Notes: a model not told the origin generated them from the letters alone. 64,000 nt of DNA from CAWDMW01 sp963803575 (GCA_963803575.1 CAWDMW010000001.1:124001-188000); one strand, 5' to 3'; counted from the stretch's first letter, positions 53,150 through 62,746 are shown. Program-made: numbers and translations.

Positions 53150-54979
53150 TTAATGCTCCTCTAATGCCGGAAGAATGAAGCTGGCACCTTGTTCGGCAGT
53201 AGTGACGCATTGCCGCGCACTACCAAATAGTTGACGCCCTAAACGGTACGGTTCAGCTTGCGAAGTAATGGTTTGTATCTTGCGTGCTTCCCACTCTTGC
53301 TCATCCACTTTTGCTTCCAGTATACCGCTATGAGAATCCACCAGAATCACATCACCATCACGTACCTTGCCAAGCAGTCCACCTGCGGCAACTTCCGGTG
53401 ACACGTGAATGGCTGCGGGTACTTTCCCAGACGCACCAGACATGCGGCCATCTGTCACCAACGCTACCTTAAATCCCATATTTTGCAGTACACCGAGCGG
53501 TGGCGTGAGTTTATGTAATTCAGGCATACCAAGTGCTTTAGGCCCCTGACCAATCACCACTGCCACCATATCGCCTGCCAGTGTACCGGCAGCAAACGCA
53601 GCCTGAAACGCTTCTTGTGATTCAAATACTCTGGCTGGTGCTTCCACCACCATTTGTTCGGGCTTCAAAGCAGAGGTTTTAATCACCGCACGCCCTAGAT
53701 TGCCCTGCAATAATTTGGTGCCGCCATCTGCGCTGAATGGCTTATCAACCGTTCCCACCACTGCCGGATTGCGTGATACGTCCGGTGCCGCATTCCATTC
53801 AAGCGTTTCACTTGATGTGAGCGCTGGTTCAACAGCGTAACGCGACAGCCCGCGCCCCATAATCGTATTAACGTCCTCATGGGCAAGCCCGGCATCTAAC
53901 AGGGTGCGTATGAGTAATGGCATACCGCCTGCCTGATGGAAGTGATTTACATCAGCTTCCCCATTCGGATAAATACGGCATAGCAATGGAATCACATCAG
54001 ACAGTTCAGCGAAATCATTCCAGTCAATAATAATACCTGCCGCGCGTGCAATAGCAATCAGGTGGATGGTATGGTTGGTGGAGCCGCCCGTTGCGAGTAA
54101 CCCGATAATCCCGTTCACAATCGCTTTTTCATCAATCACATCGTAAAGCGGCATATAGTCATTGGATAACGCTGATTGCCCAATAATACGTTGAGTCACA
54201 TCCGCAGTTAAAGCATCTCGCAAGCCAGTACCGGGATTGACAAACGACGATCCGGGCAACTGCACACCCATCATCTCCACCATCATTTGGTTACTATTGG
54301 CTGTACCATAAAACGTACAGGTACCCGGTGAATGATAAGAAGCAGACTCCGCTTCCAAAAGCTCATCTTTGCCTATCTCTCCTTTCGCGTAACGTTCACG
54401 TATACGGATTTTCTCTTTATTCGGCAAACCTGATGGCATAGGTCCTGCTGGCACAAATGCGACAGGCAGATACCCATATTGCAACGCACCAATCAACAAC
54501 CCAGGCACAATCTTATCACAAATGCCCAAGCATAGTGCCGCGTCAAACATATTGTGAGACAGTGCAATCGCAGTGGACATGGCAATCACATCACGGCTGA
54601 ATAACGAGAATTCCATCCCCACCTGCCCTTGTGTCACCCCATCACACATTGCCGGTGTAGCCCCTGCCACCTGCGCCACCGCACCATGGGTACGCGCCAC
54701 AGATTTAATGTAATCGGGGAAATCTTTATAGGGCTGATGTGCAGACAACATGTCATTATAAGCTGTCACAATCCCAATATTCGCAATGGGTTGCTTCAGC
54801 TTTTCTTTATCTTCCCCATCACAGGCAGCAAAGCCATGCGCGAGATTGCCACAAGAAAGCACGTCACGAAATGGCGAGTCTTTTCCTACTTCTTTCATCG
54901 CATGAACATAACTTTCACGGGATGCTTTACTACGCTGCACTATGCGCTTGGTTACACGGAGAATATCAGAATGCGTCAT
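53150..54979 (-). CDS. edd: Phosphogluconate dehydratase
   Basis: A 609-residue iron-sulfur dehydratase of the IlvD/Edd family, converting 6-phosphogluconate to KDPG. Cluster cysteines are in VAGATPAMCDGVTQG and LCLGICDKIVPG; SASYHSPGTCTFYGTANSNQM and the closing TDGRMSGASGKVPAAIHVSPEA-like block (written in the gene as TDGRMSGASGKVPAAIHVSP) are diagnostic. The length matches Edd rather than the shorter IlvD. It starts two bases after pgl. Confidence 0.96.
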   Translation of the reverse strand: MTHSDILRVTKRIVQRSKASRESYVHAMKEVGKDSPFRDVLSCGNLAHGFAACDGEDKEKLKQPIANIGIVTAYNDMLSAHQPYKDFPDYIKSVARTHGAVAQVAGATPAMCDGVTQGQVGMEFSLFSRDVIAMSTAIALSHNMFDAALCLGICDKIVPGLLIGALQYGYLPVAFVPAGPMPSGLPNKEKIRIRERYAKGEIGKDELLEAESASYHSPGTCTFYGTANSNQMMVEMMGVQLPGSSFVNPGTGLRDALTADVTQRIIGQSALSNDYMPLYDVIDEKAIVNGIIGLLATGGSTNHTIHLIAIARAAGIIIDWNDFAELSDVIPLLCRIYPNGEADVNHFHQAGGMPLLIRTLLDAGLAHEDVNTIMGRGLSRYAVEPALTSSETLEWNAAPDVSRNPAVVGTVDKPFSADGGTKLLQGNLGRAVIKTSALKPEQMVVEAPARVFESQEAFQAAFAAGTLAGDMVAVVIGQGPKALGMPELHKLTPPLGVLQNMGFKVALVTDGRMSGASGKVPAAIHVSPEVAAGGLLGKVRDGDVILVDSHSGILEAKVDEQEWEARKIQTITSQAEPYRLGRQLFGSARQCVTTAEQGASFILPALEEH

Positions 54980-54981
54980 AA

Positions 54982-55683
54982 CTATGCTGCCCAGTAGGTA
55001 GAGAGTGGTGTGTCTGTTTGTGTAATGAAATGATGAATTGGTAGTGCATCATCTGTGTTCGCCTGCTTATACACTTCATGCTTAGCATCACCGGTGATGT
55101 GCAGCTTCAGATATGGTGCTTCTAACAGGTAGCGCGCGGTTAACGTCACACGCTCAGCAGGCGGTTTAGGGGATTCTGTGATTGCCAGACATAATGTATC
55201 TTTCGTGCGATCAAGTCCTGCATCTAACTGTGGGTGCTTAGGAAACAGGGACGCTGTATGCCCGTCATCACCCATACCCAGAACCACCACATCAGGCGTT
55301 AGGCTACGTTCTTTTATCGCTGAATCCAGACGCATAGCTCCGTCATACACGGATTCCCCTGCGTTCGGCGTAAGGGAAAACACGTTAGCTGCATTCGTCA
55401 GATGTTCACGCACTAACTTTTCATTACTGTCATCATGGTCTACCGGCACCCATCGCTCATCAGCGACCATCACAGTAATATCATTCCATGGAAGATCATA
55501 CGTATTTAATGCCTGAAAGAAAGGAATCGGCGTACCCCCACCAGACACAACCAATACGGCTTTATCGTTTGCTTTAATGGAATGACGCAAGCAATCCTCC
55601 ACATCACGCGCTAAAGCCTGCGCTGCCTGCTCACGTGTATCGTAAGATTGTATGGCATTCACGTTTGAGTCTATCTGTGCCAT
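54982..55683 (-). CDS. pgl: 6-Phosphogluconolactonase
   Basis: A 233-residue NagB-fold lactonase, hydrolysing 6-phosphogluconolactone. VLVVSGGGTPIPFFQAL is the phosphate loop, DERWVPVDHDDSNEKLVRE is the characteristic block, and GMGDDGHTASLFP is the catalytic segment with its histidine. It overlaps zwf by 13 bases, so translation is coupled. Confidence 0.95.
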   Translation of the reverse strand: MAQIDSNVNAIQSYDTREQAAQALARDVEDCLRHSIKANDKAVLVVSGGGTPIPFFQALNTYDLPWNDITVMVADERWVPVDHDDSNEKLVREHLTNAANVFSLTPNAGESVYDGAMRLDSAIKERSLTPDVVVLGMGDDGHTASLFPKHPQLDAGLDRTKDTLCLAITESPKPPAERVTLTARYLLEAPYLKLHITGDAKHEVYKQANTDDALPIHHFITQTDTPLSTYWAA

Positions 55684-57137
55684 GTTCGTCCACTCCCTTC
55701 ATCAATTAATGTCTCTGCACCTTTTGGGCCTTTCGTTCCAGCAGCATATGGCTCTACTTTCATTTCCGTCTCTTTCCATCCGGTGAGAATGGTTTCAACC
55801 CAGTTCCATGCAGCTTCCACTTCGTCACTACGCATAAAGAGCGTTTGGTTGCCCCGCACCACATCCATCAATAGCCGCTCGTACGCATCAGGGTAGCGCT
55901 CTTCGTCAAACGCTTCGGTTAGGCTAAGGTTTAGATTAACCGGTTTAAAGCGATACCCTCCAGGCCCTGGTACTTTCGTCATCATTTGAAATTGCACATA
56001 TTCGTCCGGTTGCAAGCGAATCACCAGTTTGTTTGCCATGTCGCCCACATCATCAAGGAAAATATTATGCGGCACCGGCTTAAAATTAATGACAATTTCA
56101 GAATATCTGTCAGCCATTGATTTGCCAGTACGCAGGTAAAACGGAATTTTAGTCCAGCGCCAGTTATCAACATACGTTTTCACCGCAACAAACGTTTCAG
56201 TGTTACTTTTGCCACATTCAATCTCATCCAGATAAGAGGGCATCTCGCGACCATTAATATCACCCGCAGTGTACTGCCCACGTACGGTATGTGACTGTAC
56301 CGTATCTTCGTCAAAGGGACGTAGCGCACGTAACACTTTGAGCTTTTCATCACGTATGGCATCTGGCGTGGTTTTGGCGGGCGGCTCCATGGCAATCAGG
56401 CACAATAGTTGCAGCAGGTGGTTCTGTACCATATCACGCAAAGCACCAGCATCATCATAATAGGCATGGCGGTTTTCCAGTCCGGTACTTTCTGATACCG
56501 TAATCTCCACATAATCAATCATATGGCCGTTCCATACACGCTCAAAGACGTTATTGGTGAAACGCAGCACCATCAGATTTTGCACCGTTTCTTTTCCAAG
56601 ATAATGGTCAATACGGTATACCTGTTTTTCAGAAAAATATTTCAATACGCTTTCATTGATGGTGCGGAACGATTCCAGCCCATATCCAATTGGCTTTTCC
56701 AGTACAATACGAACATTATCATGACAGACACCAGAGTGGTGCAGCATCTCACAAATAGAGCCATAAATATCCGCTGGTGTTGCCAGATAAAATACTTGTA
56801 TTGGACGCGGATTATCATCCATGAGTTGCTTTAATGCATCAAAATCTGCTTGCACACGTGCATCCAGTGAATGATATTGCACATGCTTCAGCAATAAGTG
56901 GACGCTTTCTTCTTCCAGATCGTTAGAAGGAATAAACGTGTCGCACGCTTTTTGAACAAATGCTTCGCATTCTTCACGGGTTTTCTCAGCACGTCCCAAA
57001 ATAATAATACGACTATCTTCAGGAAGCTGACCTTCTTTGAGGCGAAAATAAAGGGCAGGTAAAATCTTGCGTTGGGATAAATCTCCGGTTCCGCCAAAAA
57101 CGACGATATCAGAAGGTTGCAGTTCCTGCCATTGCAT
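55671..57137 (-). CDS. zwf: Glucose-6-phosphate 1-dehydrogenase
   Basis: A 488-residue enzyme that begins the pathway by oxidising glucose-6-phosphate. GGTGDLS (15-21) binds NADP, RIDHYLGKE (175-183) is the active site with the lysine and histidine, and the KIPFYLRTGK segment is conserved. It is the first gene of the operon. Upstream on the minus strand, a TTGACA hexamer (57197-57202) and a CAAAG-N6-CTTTG repeat (57183-57198) may be promoter and operator parts, but a matching -10 element is poor. Confidence 0.96.
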   Translation of the reverse strand: MQWQELQPSDIVVFGGTGDLSQRKILPALYFRLKEGQLPEDSRIIILGRAEKTREECEAFVQKACDTFIPSNDLEEESVHLLLKHVQYHSLDARVQADFDALKQLMDDNPRPIQVFYLATPADIYGSICEMLHHSGVCHDNVRIVLEKPIGYGLESFRTINESVLKYFSEKQVYRIDHYLGKETVQNLMVLRFTNNVFERVWNGHMIDYVEITVSESTGLENRHAYYDDAGALRDMVQNHLLQLLCLIAMEPPAKTTPDAIRDEKLKVLRALRPFDEDTVQSHTVRGQYTAGDINGREMPSYLDEIECGKSNTETFVAVKTYVDNWRWTKIPFYLRTGKSMADRYSEIVINFKPVPHNIFLDDVGDMANKLVIRLQPDEYVQFQMMTKVPGPGGYRFKPVNLNLSLTEAFDEERYPDAYERLLMDVVRGNQTLFMRSDEVEAAWNWVETILTGWKETEMKVEPYAAGTKGPKGAETLIDEGSGRTWHR

Positions 57138-57182
57138 AATAAATTAGTTCCATAAAACATTAAACGGACAACTACATTTGCG

Positions 57183-57202
57183 CAAAGTTTTGGCTTTGTC
57201 AA
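57183..57202 (-). promoter_or_regulatory. Possible zwf control region: TTGACA with an overlapping inverted repeat
   Basis: On the minus strand TTGACA (57202-57197) is followed at once by CAAAG-CCAAAA-CTTTG, an inverted repeat with a six-base spacer. The hexamer sits about 60 bases before the zwf ATG. No -10 element fits well at 16-18 bases, so this is only suggestive of a regulated promoter. Confidence 0.3.
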
Positions 57203-57266
57203 CTACTCCATGCTAAACTAGTTATATTCCGCAGCGCACCATAGATTTAGCCGTTAAATTAGTGAT

Positions 57267-58607
57267 TTATCGTGAAACCGATGCATTTGTTTGCGGGTTA
57301 GAAATAATGATGGGAGATAGCTTGGCATCTTCAGGTACAGAAGAAACATTTCCACCCCGCAAACTATCAGAAGCTTGCTGCAATTCACGGCTAGATTGAT
57401 TATCCAGTTTCAATGTTTGTAGGGAAGCTGGTTTGTCTGGTTGAGGCGCCGGGTTTTCGATGTCCTGTGATTGCTGTTTTGCTCCACCCATGATCCCTGC
57501 CAACATACTGATCGTGGACACAATCATCGAAATAAACCCACCAAGTTCACCGCCAAGCATTTGCGATACAGGATCAAAGAACGTGTTTGCTTGCTGTTCC
57601 TGTTGTGTCAGCTGTCCGGTTTGCGCACGCTGAGTCTGATCAACTGCATTTTCCAGCTTAGCGTCAAAATATGCATCAGACCAGCCACGAAACTCACCTG
57701 CCGTGATGTTAGTAAAATTCTTTCCTGCCGGAATATCGACACCAGCTTCTCTCATTTCCATGAAAAATGCCCCAACACTTTCACGCGTCATTCCCACCTG
57801 CTTGCCATCAATGGTCAAAGATGCTTTATCTAGCGTTACATTATCAGGTGCGTTAAGCAACGCCGCTGCGGAATAAGCACCCAGGTGCATACCCAATGTG
57901 AGGGTGCGGTCATATTTTGGCACATTTGCTTCGTCATATATTTCTCCCATACGAGATTTTAATGACTGCAATGTAGTGCGAAACTGTCCTTCATTAGTGA
58001 TTTGACGGTTGCTATATTGTTGTTCAATAGACTGCAATTGCTGCCCTAAAGGATCATGATTGGCAATAAAGTCTTGTGACAACGCACTGACCTGTGTTGG
58101 CGCTGTTAGTCCTGTCGCAGCCGCCGCTACCGTTGCGTCTTTCTGGTAATGGGCAAACTTATCTTTTCTGTCCTGCAATCCATTTCTACCGCCATTAATA
58201 TCTTTTGTCACCGCAACAATATCGCCCTGTTGTGCAGCTTTACGATCTACCCGGTCCATCCAGTATGCAACAGACACATCCGCCGCCACTTGCGGGTTCT
58301 TTGCCATATCCGGATTGCCCACTAAGTCTACGCCTAGTTTATCACCATATTTCTGGTAATTCGCCCGTCCGGTAATCTGAATAAACCCACGCCCTTTGTA
58401 ACGTGTACCATCACCAGCTTGCGTGTTACCTAAGTCTTTGCGGCCTTCATAAGCAGCACCAGAGGCAATTTCTTCATCATATTTGAAACCGCCTGTTTCA
58501 TGATTCATTTGCGCCAGAAACATCGCACGCTCAGTAGCGTGCGTGATGCCAGCTTTATCCATGGCTTTGATTAGCGTCTTTTCATTAAATGCAGGGTTCT
58601 TTGACAT
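57267..58607 (-). CDS. GH19-type endolysin-like protein with unknown C-terminal part, no cysteine
   Basis: A 446-residue protein. Residues 1-160 are a GH19 chitinase/lysozyme-like domain as seen in phage endolysins: MNHETGGF with the likely catalytic glutamate 37, GAAYEGRKDLGNT, and GRGFIQITGRANYQKYG, the GH19 hallmark. No signal peptide is present. Residues 180-330 are of unknown type; residues 350-375 are hydrophobic (GGFISMIVSTISMLAGIMGG) and could insert in a membrane; a Ser/Gln-rich tail follows. There is no cysteine. No holin, spanin or tail genes are adjacent. It lies 129 bases upstream of zwf on the same strand. Confidence 0.8.
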   Translation of the reverse strand: MSKNPAFNEKTLIKAMDKAGITHATERAMFLAQMNHETGGFKYDEEIASGAAYEGRKDLGNTQAGDGTRYKGRGFIQITGRANYQKYGDKLGVDLVGNPDMAKNPQVAADVSVAYWMDRVDRKAAQQGDIVAVTKDINGGRNGLQDRKDKFAHYQKDATVAAAATGLTAPTQVSALSQDFIANHDPLGQQLQSIEQQYSNRQITNEGQFRTTLQSLKSRMGEIYDEANVPKYDRTLTLGMHLGAYSAAALLNAPDNVTLDKASLTIDGKQVGMTRESVGAFFMEMREAGVDIPAGKNFTNITAGEFRGWSDAYFDAKLENAVDQTQRAQTGQLTQQEQQANTFFDPVSQMLGGELGGFISMIVSTISMLAGIMGGAKQQSQDIENPAPQPDKPASLQTLKLDNQSSRELQQASDSLRGGNVSSVPEDAKLSPIIISNPQTNASVSR

Positions 58608-58670
58608 GTCCTCATATTATCATAATCCCACGCATTAGATATGACAATTCCATGAAACTGTAGCGCAGCT

Positions 58671-60101
58671 TTAGGCAGCCATTTCTGTACCACCAATGGT
58701 CATGCGATCAATCAGCATGGAAGGCTGTCCAACACCTACAGGTACAGATTGCCCTGCCTTCCCACACGTTCCAACACCGCTATCCATAGACAGGTCATTA
58801 CCAATCGCGCTAATACGCTGCATCACCTCAGGCCCATTACCAATCAATGTAGCTCCTTTAATCGGGTGTGTCACTTTTCCACCCTCAATCATATAAGCTT
58901 CAGATGCAGAAAACACAAACTTACCTGACGTAATATCTACCTGCCCGCCACCAAAATGCACTGCGTAGACCCCACGATCCACAGTTTCTATCATTTCTTG
59001 CGGGTCTGCATTACCTTCCAGCATATAGGTGTTCGTCATACGCGGCATAGGCAAGTGTGCATAAGATTCACGGCGGCCATTGCCAGTGACGTCCATCCCC
59101 ATCAGGCGGGCATTCATCCGATCCTGCATGTAGCCTTTTAAGATACCATCTTCAATCAGCACATTATAACCACTTGGCGTGCCTTCATCGTCAATGGTTA
59201 GCGACCCGCGTCGTGAATGCATGGTACCATCATCCACCACCGTCACACCCGGAGATGCCACACGCTCACCAATACGACCTGAAAAAGTCGAGGTGCCCTT
59301 GCGATTAAAGTCACCTTCCAAACCATGGCCAACCGCTTCATGCAGCAACACACCACACCATCCGCCACCCAGTACCACGGGTAAGTCCCCTGCTGGTGCC
59401 GGTTTCGCTTCCAAATTGGTTAATGCCTGACGTAAGGCTTCATCTGCCTGCGCACGCCACGCATCTGGCGCAACATATTCTGCGTACCCTACGCGTGCGC
59501 CTGCCCCGGAAGAGCCATTTTCCATACGACCACCTGCTTCCACCACTACCGAAATATTGATACGCACCAATGGGCGTATGTCTGACACCATCTCTTCATC
59601 CGGACGCAAAATAGTGATAGCCTGATAATTCCCAATAATAGAAGCACTCACCTGCTTAACCCTGCTGTCTTTTGCACGCAAATAGGCGTCTATCTCTTCA
59701 AGCAACGCGACTTTCTGCGCGACCACCATTTCCTGTATCGGGTTAGTGTCGCTATAAAGTGACACAGGGGCGCGATTCGGCGTAAGGTTCACTTTGTGGG
59801 TTTCGGATGCACGCTGAATAGAGGAAACGGTTTGTGCGGCACGCTTTAGGGCATCGGACGTTAGTTCATTGGCATAGGCAAACCCGCATGTGTCACCGGA
59901 AACCGAGCGCAACCCAAAGCCACGCGACGTATTAAAACTGGCATTACGAATGCAACCATCATCAAACGCGATGGACTCCGTCTGGTCATATTCTAAAAAC
60001 AGCTCTCCATCATCCATTCCTTTAAGGGCATTTTCCACAATCTCCCTTACAGCAGAAGATGAAAAGTCGGTAGTATCAAAAAAAAGCGCGTCTGTTGTCA
60101 T
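58671..60101 (-). CDS. tldD: Metalloprotease TldD
   Basis: A 476-residue protein of the TldD/PmbA family. TldD works with TldE (PmbA) as a heterodimeric zinc peptidase that trims peptides such as microcin precursors. The zinc motif HEAVGH is at 254-259, and GLRSVSGDTCGFAYAN and the closing GKAGQSVPVGVGQPS are conserved. The ATG at 60101 gives the usual start; the frame extends 20 codons more, into the ctaC promoter region. A partner tldE/pmbA is not in the window. Confidence 0.94.
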   Translation of the reverse strand: MTTDALFFDTTDFSSSAVREIVENALKGMDDGELFLEYDQTESIAFDDGCIRNASFNTSRGFGLRSVSGDTCGFAYANELTSDALKRAAQTVSSIQRASETHKVNLTPNRAPVSLYSDTNPIQEMVVAQKVALLEEIDAYLRAKDSRVKQVSASIIGNYQAITILRPDEEMVSDIRPLVRINISVVVEAGGRMENGSSGAGARVGYAEYVAPDAWRAQADEALRQALTNLEAKPAPAGDLPVVLGGGWCGVLLHEAVGHGLEGDFNRKGTSTFSGRIGERVASPGVTVVDDGTMHSRRGSLTIDDEGTPSGYNVLIEDGILKGYMQDRMNARLMGMDVTGNGRRESYAHLPMPRMTNTYMLEGNADPQEMIETVDRGVYAVHFGGGQVDITSGKFVFSASEAYMIEGGKVTHPIKGATLIGNGPEVMQRISAIGNDLSMDSGVGTCGKAGQSVPVGVGQPSMLIDRMTIGGTEMAA

Positions 60102-60185
60102 AGGCTGACACTTTACCGGATTCGACCTTTCTGCGCTAGTCCTTTTGCAAAAAACGTGCATTTAGGCTATTTACATGTATACTGC

Positions 60186-60214
60186 TTGCCTGTACACCAT
60201 AGCGGTGTTATATT
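60186..60214 (+). promoter_or_regulatory. Promoter of the cytochrome oxidase genes with a dyad in the spacer
   Basis: TTGCCT (60186-60191), a 17-base spacer and TATATT (60209-60214) fit a sigma-70 promoter, 28 bases before the ctaC ATG. Within the spacer, ACACC (60194-60198) and GGTGT (60204-60208) form an inverted repeat, a likely place for a repressor. Confidence 0.6.
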
Positions 60215-60242
60215 ATATAACGTAATACTAATATACAAAAAT

Positions 60243-61127
60243 ATGTTCATGCTACATCGAATACTGATACTATTGACCGTGATGCTGTCATTCAGCTTTT
60301 CCGCCACGGCTGAAACAAACGATATGAAGGGGCTGGCCGAACCTTGGCAAATGGGCTATCAGGAGCCTGCCACACCCGTAATGGAGCAGCTGATTGATGT
60401 ACATAACTATACGTTAATCATAGCCACTCTGATTACCCTCTTTGTGTTAGGGCTGCTCATCTATGTATGCGTGCGATTCCGCAGTAGCCGCAACCCTGAC
60501 CCGAGCAAAACGACACACAACACGATCTTAGAAATTGCGTGGATTGTTATCCCCATCCTGATTTTGCTTACCATCTTTTTTCCTTCCCTGGATCTGCACT
60601 ATTACATGGACAAAACGCAGAAAGCAGATATGACGCTCAAAGTGACGGGCTATCAATGGTATTGGGGATATTCTTATCCGGATCAGGAAATTGAAGAATA
60701 TCTTAGCTACATGAAAACAGAGGAAGAAGCGCAGAAAGAAGGACAACCTTACCTTTTGGCCGTTGATAACCCCGTGGTTGTTCCAGTTGACACGAATGTA
60801 CGTGTACTTTTAACCGCTGCTGACGTCATTCATAGCTTTGCTATGCCTTCCTTTGGCGTGAAAACAGATTGTATTCCGGGTCGCTTAAATGAGACATGGT
60901 TCCGCGTAAAAGAGCCAGGCATTTATTATGGTCAGTGCTCTGAGTTGTGTGGGAAAAGCCACGGTTACATGCCTATCGAAATTCGCGCCGTTGAACAGGA
61001 TGTGTTTGAGCAGTGGGTTGGGCGTGCCAAAGAAGGTGACTACGCACTCGATGGCCTCGGCATACCAGAAAACAGCAAAGTAGCAACTATCGAACTACAA
61101 CCCGTCAATCGTGATACGGCATTCTAA
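60243..61127 (+). CDS. ctaC: Cytochrome c oxidase subunit II
   Basis: A 294-residue subunit with a signal peptide (about 1-23), two membrane helices (about 50-72 and 90-112) and a periplasmic cupredoxin domain. The CuA ligands H197, C232, C236, H240 and M243 are all present in DVIHSF and QCSELCGKSHGYM, and WYWGYSYPD shows the electron-entry aromatic patch. The ATG at 60243 is preferred to an in-frame TTG at 60156, which would place the signal peptide inside. Twenty bases separate it from ctaD. Confidence 0.96.
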   Translation: MFMLHRILILLTVMLSFSFSATAETNDMKGLAEPWQMGYQEPATPVMEQLIDVHNYTLIIATLITLFVLGLLIYVCVRFRSSRNPDPSKTTHNTILEIAWIVIPILILLTIFFPSLDLHYYMDKTQKADMTLKVTGYQWYWGYSYPDQEIEEYLSYMKTEEEAQKEGQPYLLAVDNPVVVPVDTNVRVLLTAADVIHSFAMPSFGVKTDCIPGRLNETWFRVKEPGIYYGQCSELCGKSHGYMPIEIRAVEQDVFEQWVGRAKEGDYALDGLGIPENSKVATIELQPVNRDTAF

Positions 61128-61146
61128 GTAAAGGGATTTCACATAT

Positions 61147-62742
61147 ATGACTATTGCAACCGCAACACATGATGCACACCACCACGAAAATCCAACCGGT
61201 TATCGTCGGTGGCTATTTTCTACCAACCATAAAGATATTGGTACACTTTACCTGATTTTTTCGGTCGTGGCTGGCTTGCTTGGTACGGCATTCTCTATCA
61301 TGCTCCGTATGGAACTGGCTGAACCAGGTGACCAGATCTTCAATGGAGACTACCAGTTTTACAACGTTGTAGTGACGGCACATGCTATTTTGATGGTATT
61401 TTTCCTTGTCATTCCTGCACTATTTGGTGGTTTTGGCAACTGGTTTGTCCCCATCATGATTGGTGCGCCGGATATGGCTTTTCCGCGTATGAACAATATT
61501 AGTTTCTGGCTACTTGTGCCATCGCTGCTGCTGCTGCTTGCCTCTTCCGTCATTGATGAAGGCGCTGGCACAGGCTGGACGTTATATCCGCCACTCTCCA
61601 ATATTGTTTCTCACCCGGGTGTATCCGTGGATCTGGCTATCTTCTCGCTGCATTTGGCGGGCGTATCGTCTATCTTAGGCTCTATCAATATCATTGTGAC
61701 CATCATCAATATGCGTGCGCCAGGCATGACGTATATGAAAATGCCTCTATTTTGCTGGTCTATTTTGTTGACCTCTATCTTGCTGCTACTTTCACTGCCA
61801 GTACTAGGTGGCGCCATTACCATGATCCTGACAGACCGTAATTTTGGTACGCAGTTCTTCGATCCGGCTGGCGGCGGTGATCCTGTGCTTTACCAGCATC
61901 TGTTCTGGTTCTTCGGACACCCTGAAGTGTACGTACTGATTCTGCCTGCTTTTGGTATTATCAGTGAAGTGGTATCTACCTTTTCGCGCAAATCTATCTT
62001 CGGTTATCATGGTATGGTGATTGCAATGAGTATCATTGGGCTGCTAGGGTTCGTTGTGTGGGCGCACCATATGTTTACCGTTGGTCTGGATGCTGACACA
62101 CGTGCTTATTATATGGGAGCTACCATGGTGATTGCTGTGCCAACCGGCATTAAAATCTTCACGTGGATTGCCACCATGTGGGGAGGCTCTATCCAGTTTA
62201 AAACGCCTATGCTGTTCGCTATCGGTTTCATCTTCTTATTCACACTTGGCGGTGTAACTGGCATCGTATTAGCTAACTCAGCAGTAGATATCTCACTACA
62301 TGACACTTATTATGTGGTAGCGCATTTCCATTACGCCATGTCACTGGGTGCATTGTTTGGGGTGTTCTGTGGATTCTATTACTGGATCAGTAAAATGTCT
62401 GGCTACCAGTATAATGAAACCCTTGGGAAAATTCACTTCTGGCTGTTCTTCATTGGTACGAATCTAACGTTCTTTCCGCAACACTTCTTGGGGTTAGCGG
62501 GGATGCCGCGACGCATACCCGACTATCCACAAGCTTACGCTGGATGGAATTACGTATCATCCATTGGTTCCTATATTGCAGGATTCAGTGCTTTGTTCTT
62601 CCTCTTTATTGTTTATCGCATCTTTGCTGATAAGATCAAAGTGGGTGAGAACCCGTGGGGCGCTGGTGCGAAAACGATTGAATGGACAGTCTCTTCACCT
62701 CCTGCCTATCATACCTTTGATACGCTTCCGCGAGTGTCCTAA
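61147..62742 (+). CDS. ctaD: Cytochrome c oxidase subunit I
   Basis: A 531-residue catalytic subunit with twelve helices, of the aa3 type. WFFGHPEVYVLILPAFG carries the CuB histidine and cross-linked tyrosine, VWAHHMFTVG the two other CuB histidines, HAILMVFF a haem a ligand, and VAHFHYAMSLG the haem a3 and a ligands. The lysine of the K-channel (residues near TGIKIF) is present. It needs haem made by CtaB, encoded immediately downstream. Confidence 0.97.
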   Translation: MTIATATHDAHHHENPTGYRRWLFSTNHKDIGTLYLIFSVVAGLLGTAFSIMLRMELAEPGDQIFNGDYQFYNVVVTAHAILMVFFLVIPALFGGFGNWFVPIMIGAPDMAFPRMNNISFWLLVPSLLLLLASSVIDEGAGTGWTLYPPLSNIVSHPGVSVDLAIFSLHLAGVSSILGSINIIVTIINMRAPGMTYMKMPLFCWSILLTSILLLLSLPVLGGAITMILTDRNFGTQFFDPAGGGDPVLYQHLFWFFGHPEVYVLILPAFGIISEVVSTFSRKSIFGYHGMVIAMSIIGLLGFVVWAHHMFTVGLDADTRAYYMGATMVIAVPTGIKIFTWIATMWGGSIQFKTPMLFAIGFIFLFTLGGVTGIVLANSAVDISLHDTYYVVAHFHYAMSLGALFGVFCGFYYWISKMSGYQYNETLGKIHFWLFFIGTNLTFFPQHFLGLAGMPRRIPDYPQAYAGWNYVSSIGSYIAGFSALFFLFIVYRIFADKIKVGENPWGAGAKTIEWTVSSPPAYHTFDTLPRVS

Positions 62743-62746
62743 CCCT

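Noticed and set aside
57183..57198. The CAAAG-N6-CTTTG repeat as a HexR operator for the Entner-Doudoroff operon.
   Set aside because: It does not match the HexR consensus that I know, which is a TGTARTNNNNACTACA-like dyad; it is listed only as a weak element.
60156..60242. An in-frame TTG that would lengthen CtaC by 29 residues.
   Set aside because: It would place the predicted promoter inside the gene and put the signal peptide in the middle of the protein; the ATG at 60243 fits better.
62564..62746. A frame extending CtaB by 61 residues into ctaD.
   Set aside because: The extra residues are a shifted reading of ctaD and have no similarity to the enzyme's start; the ATG at 62747 is standard.
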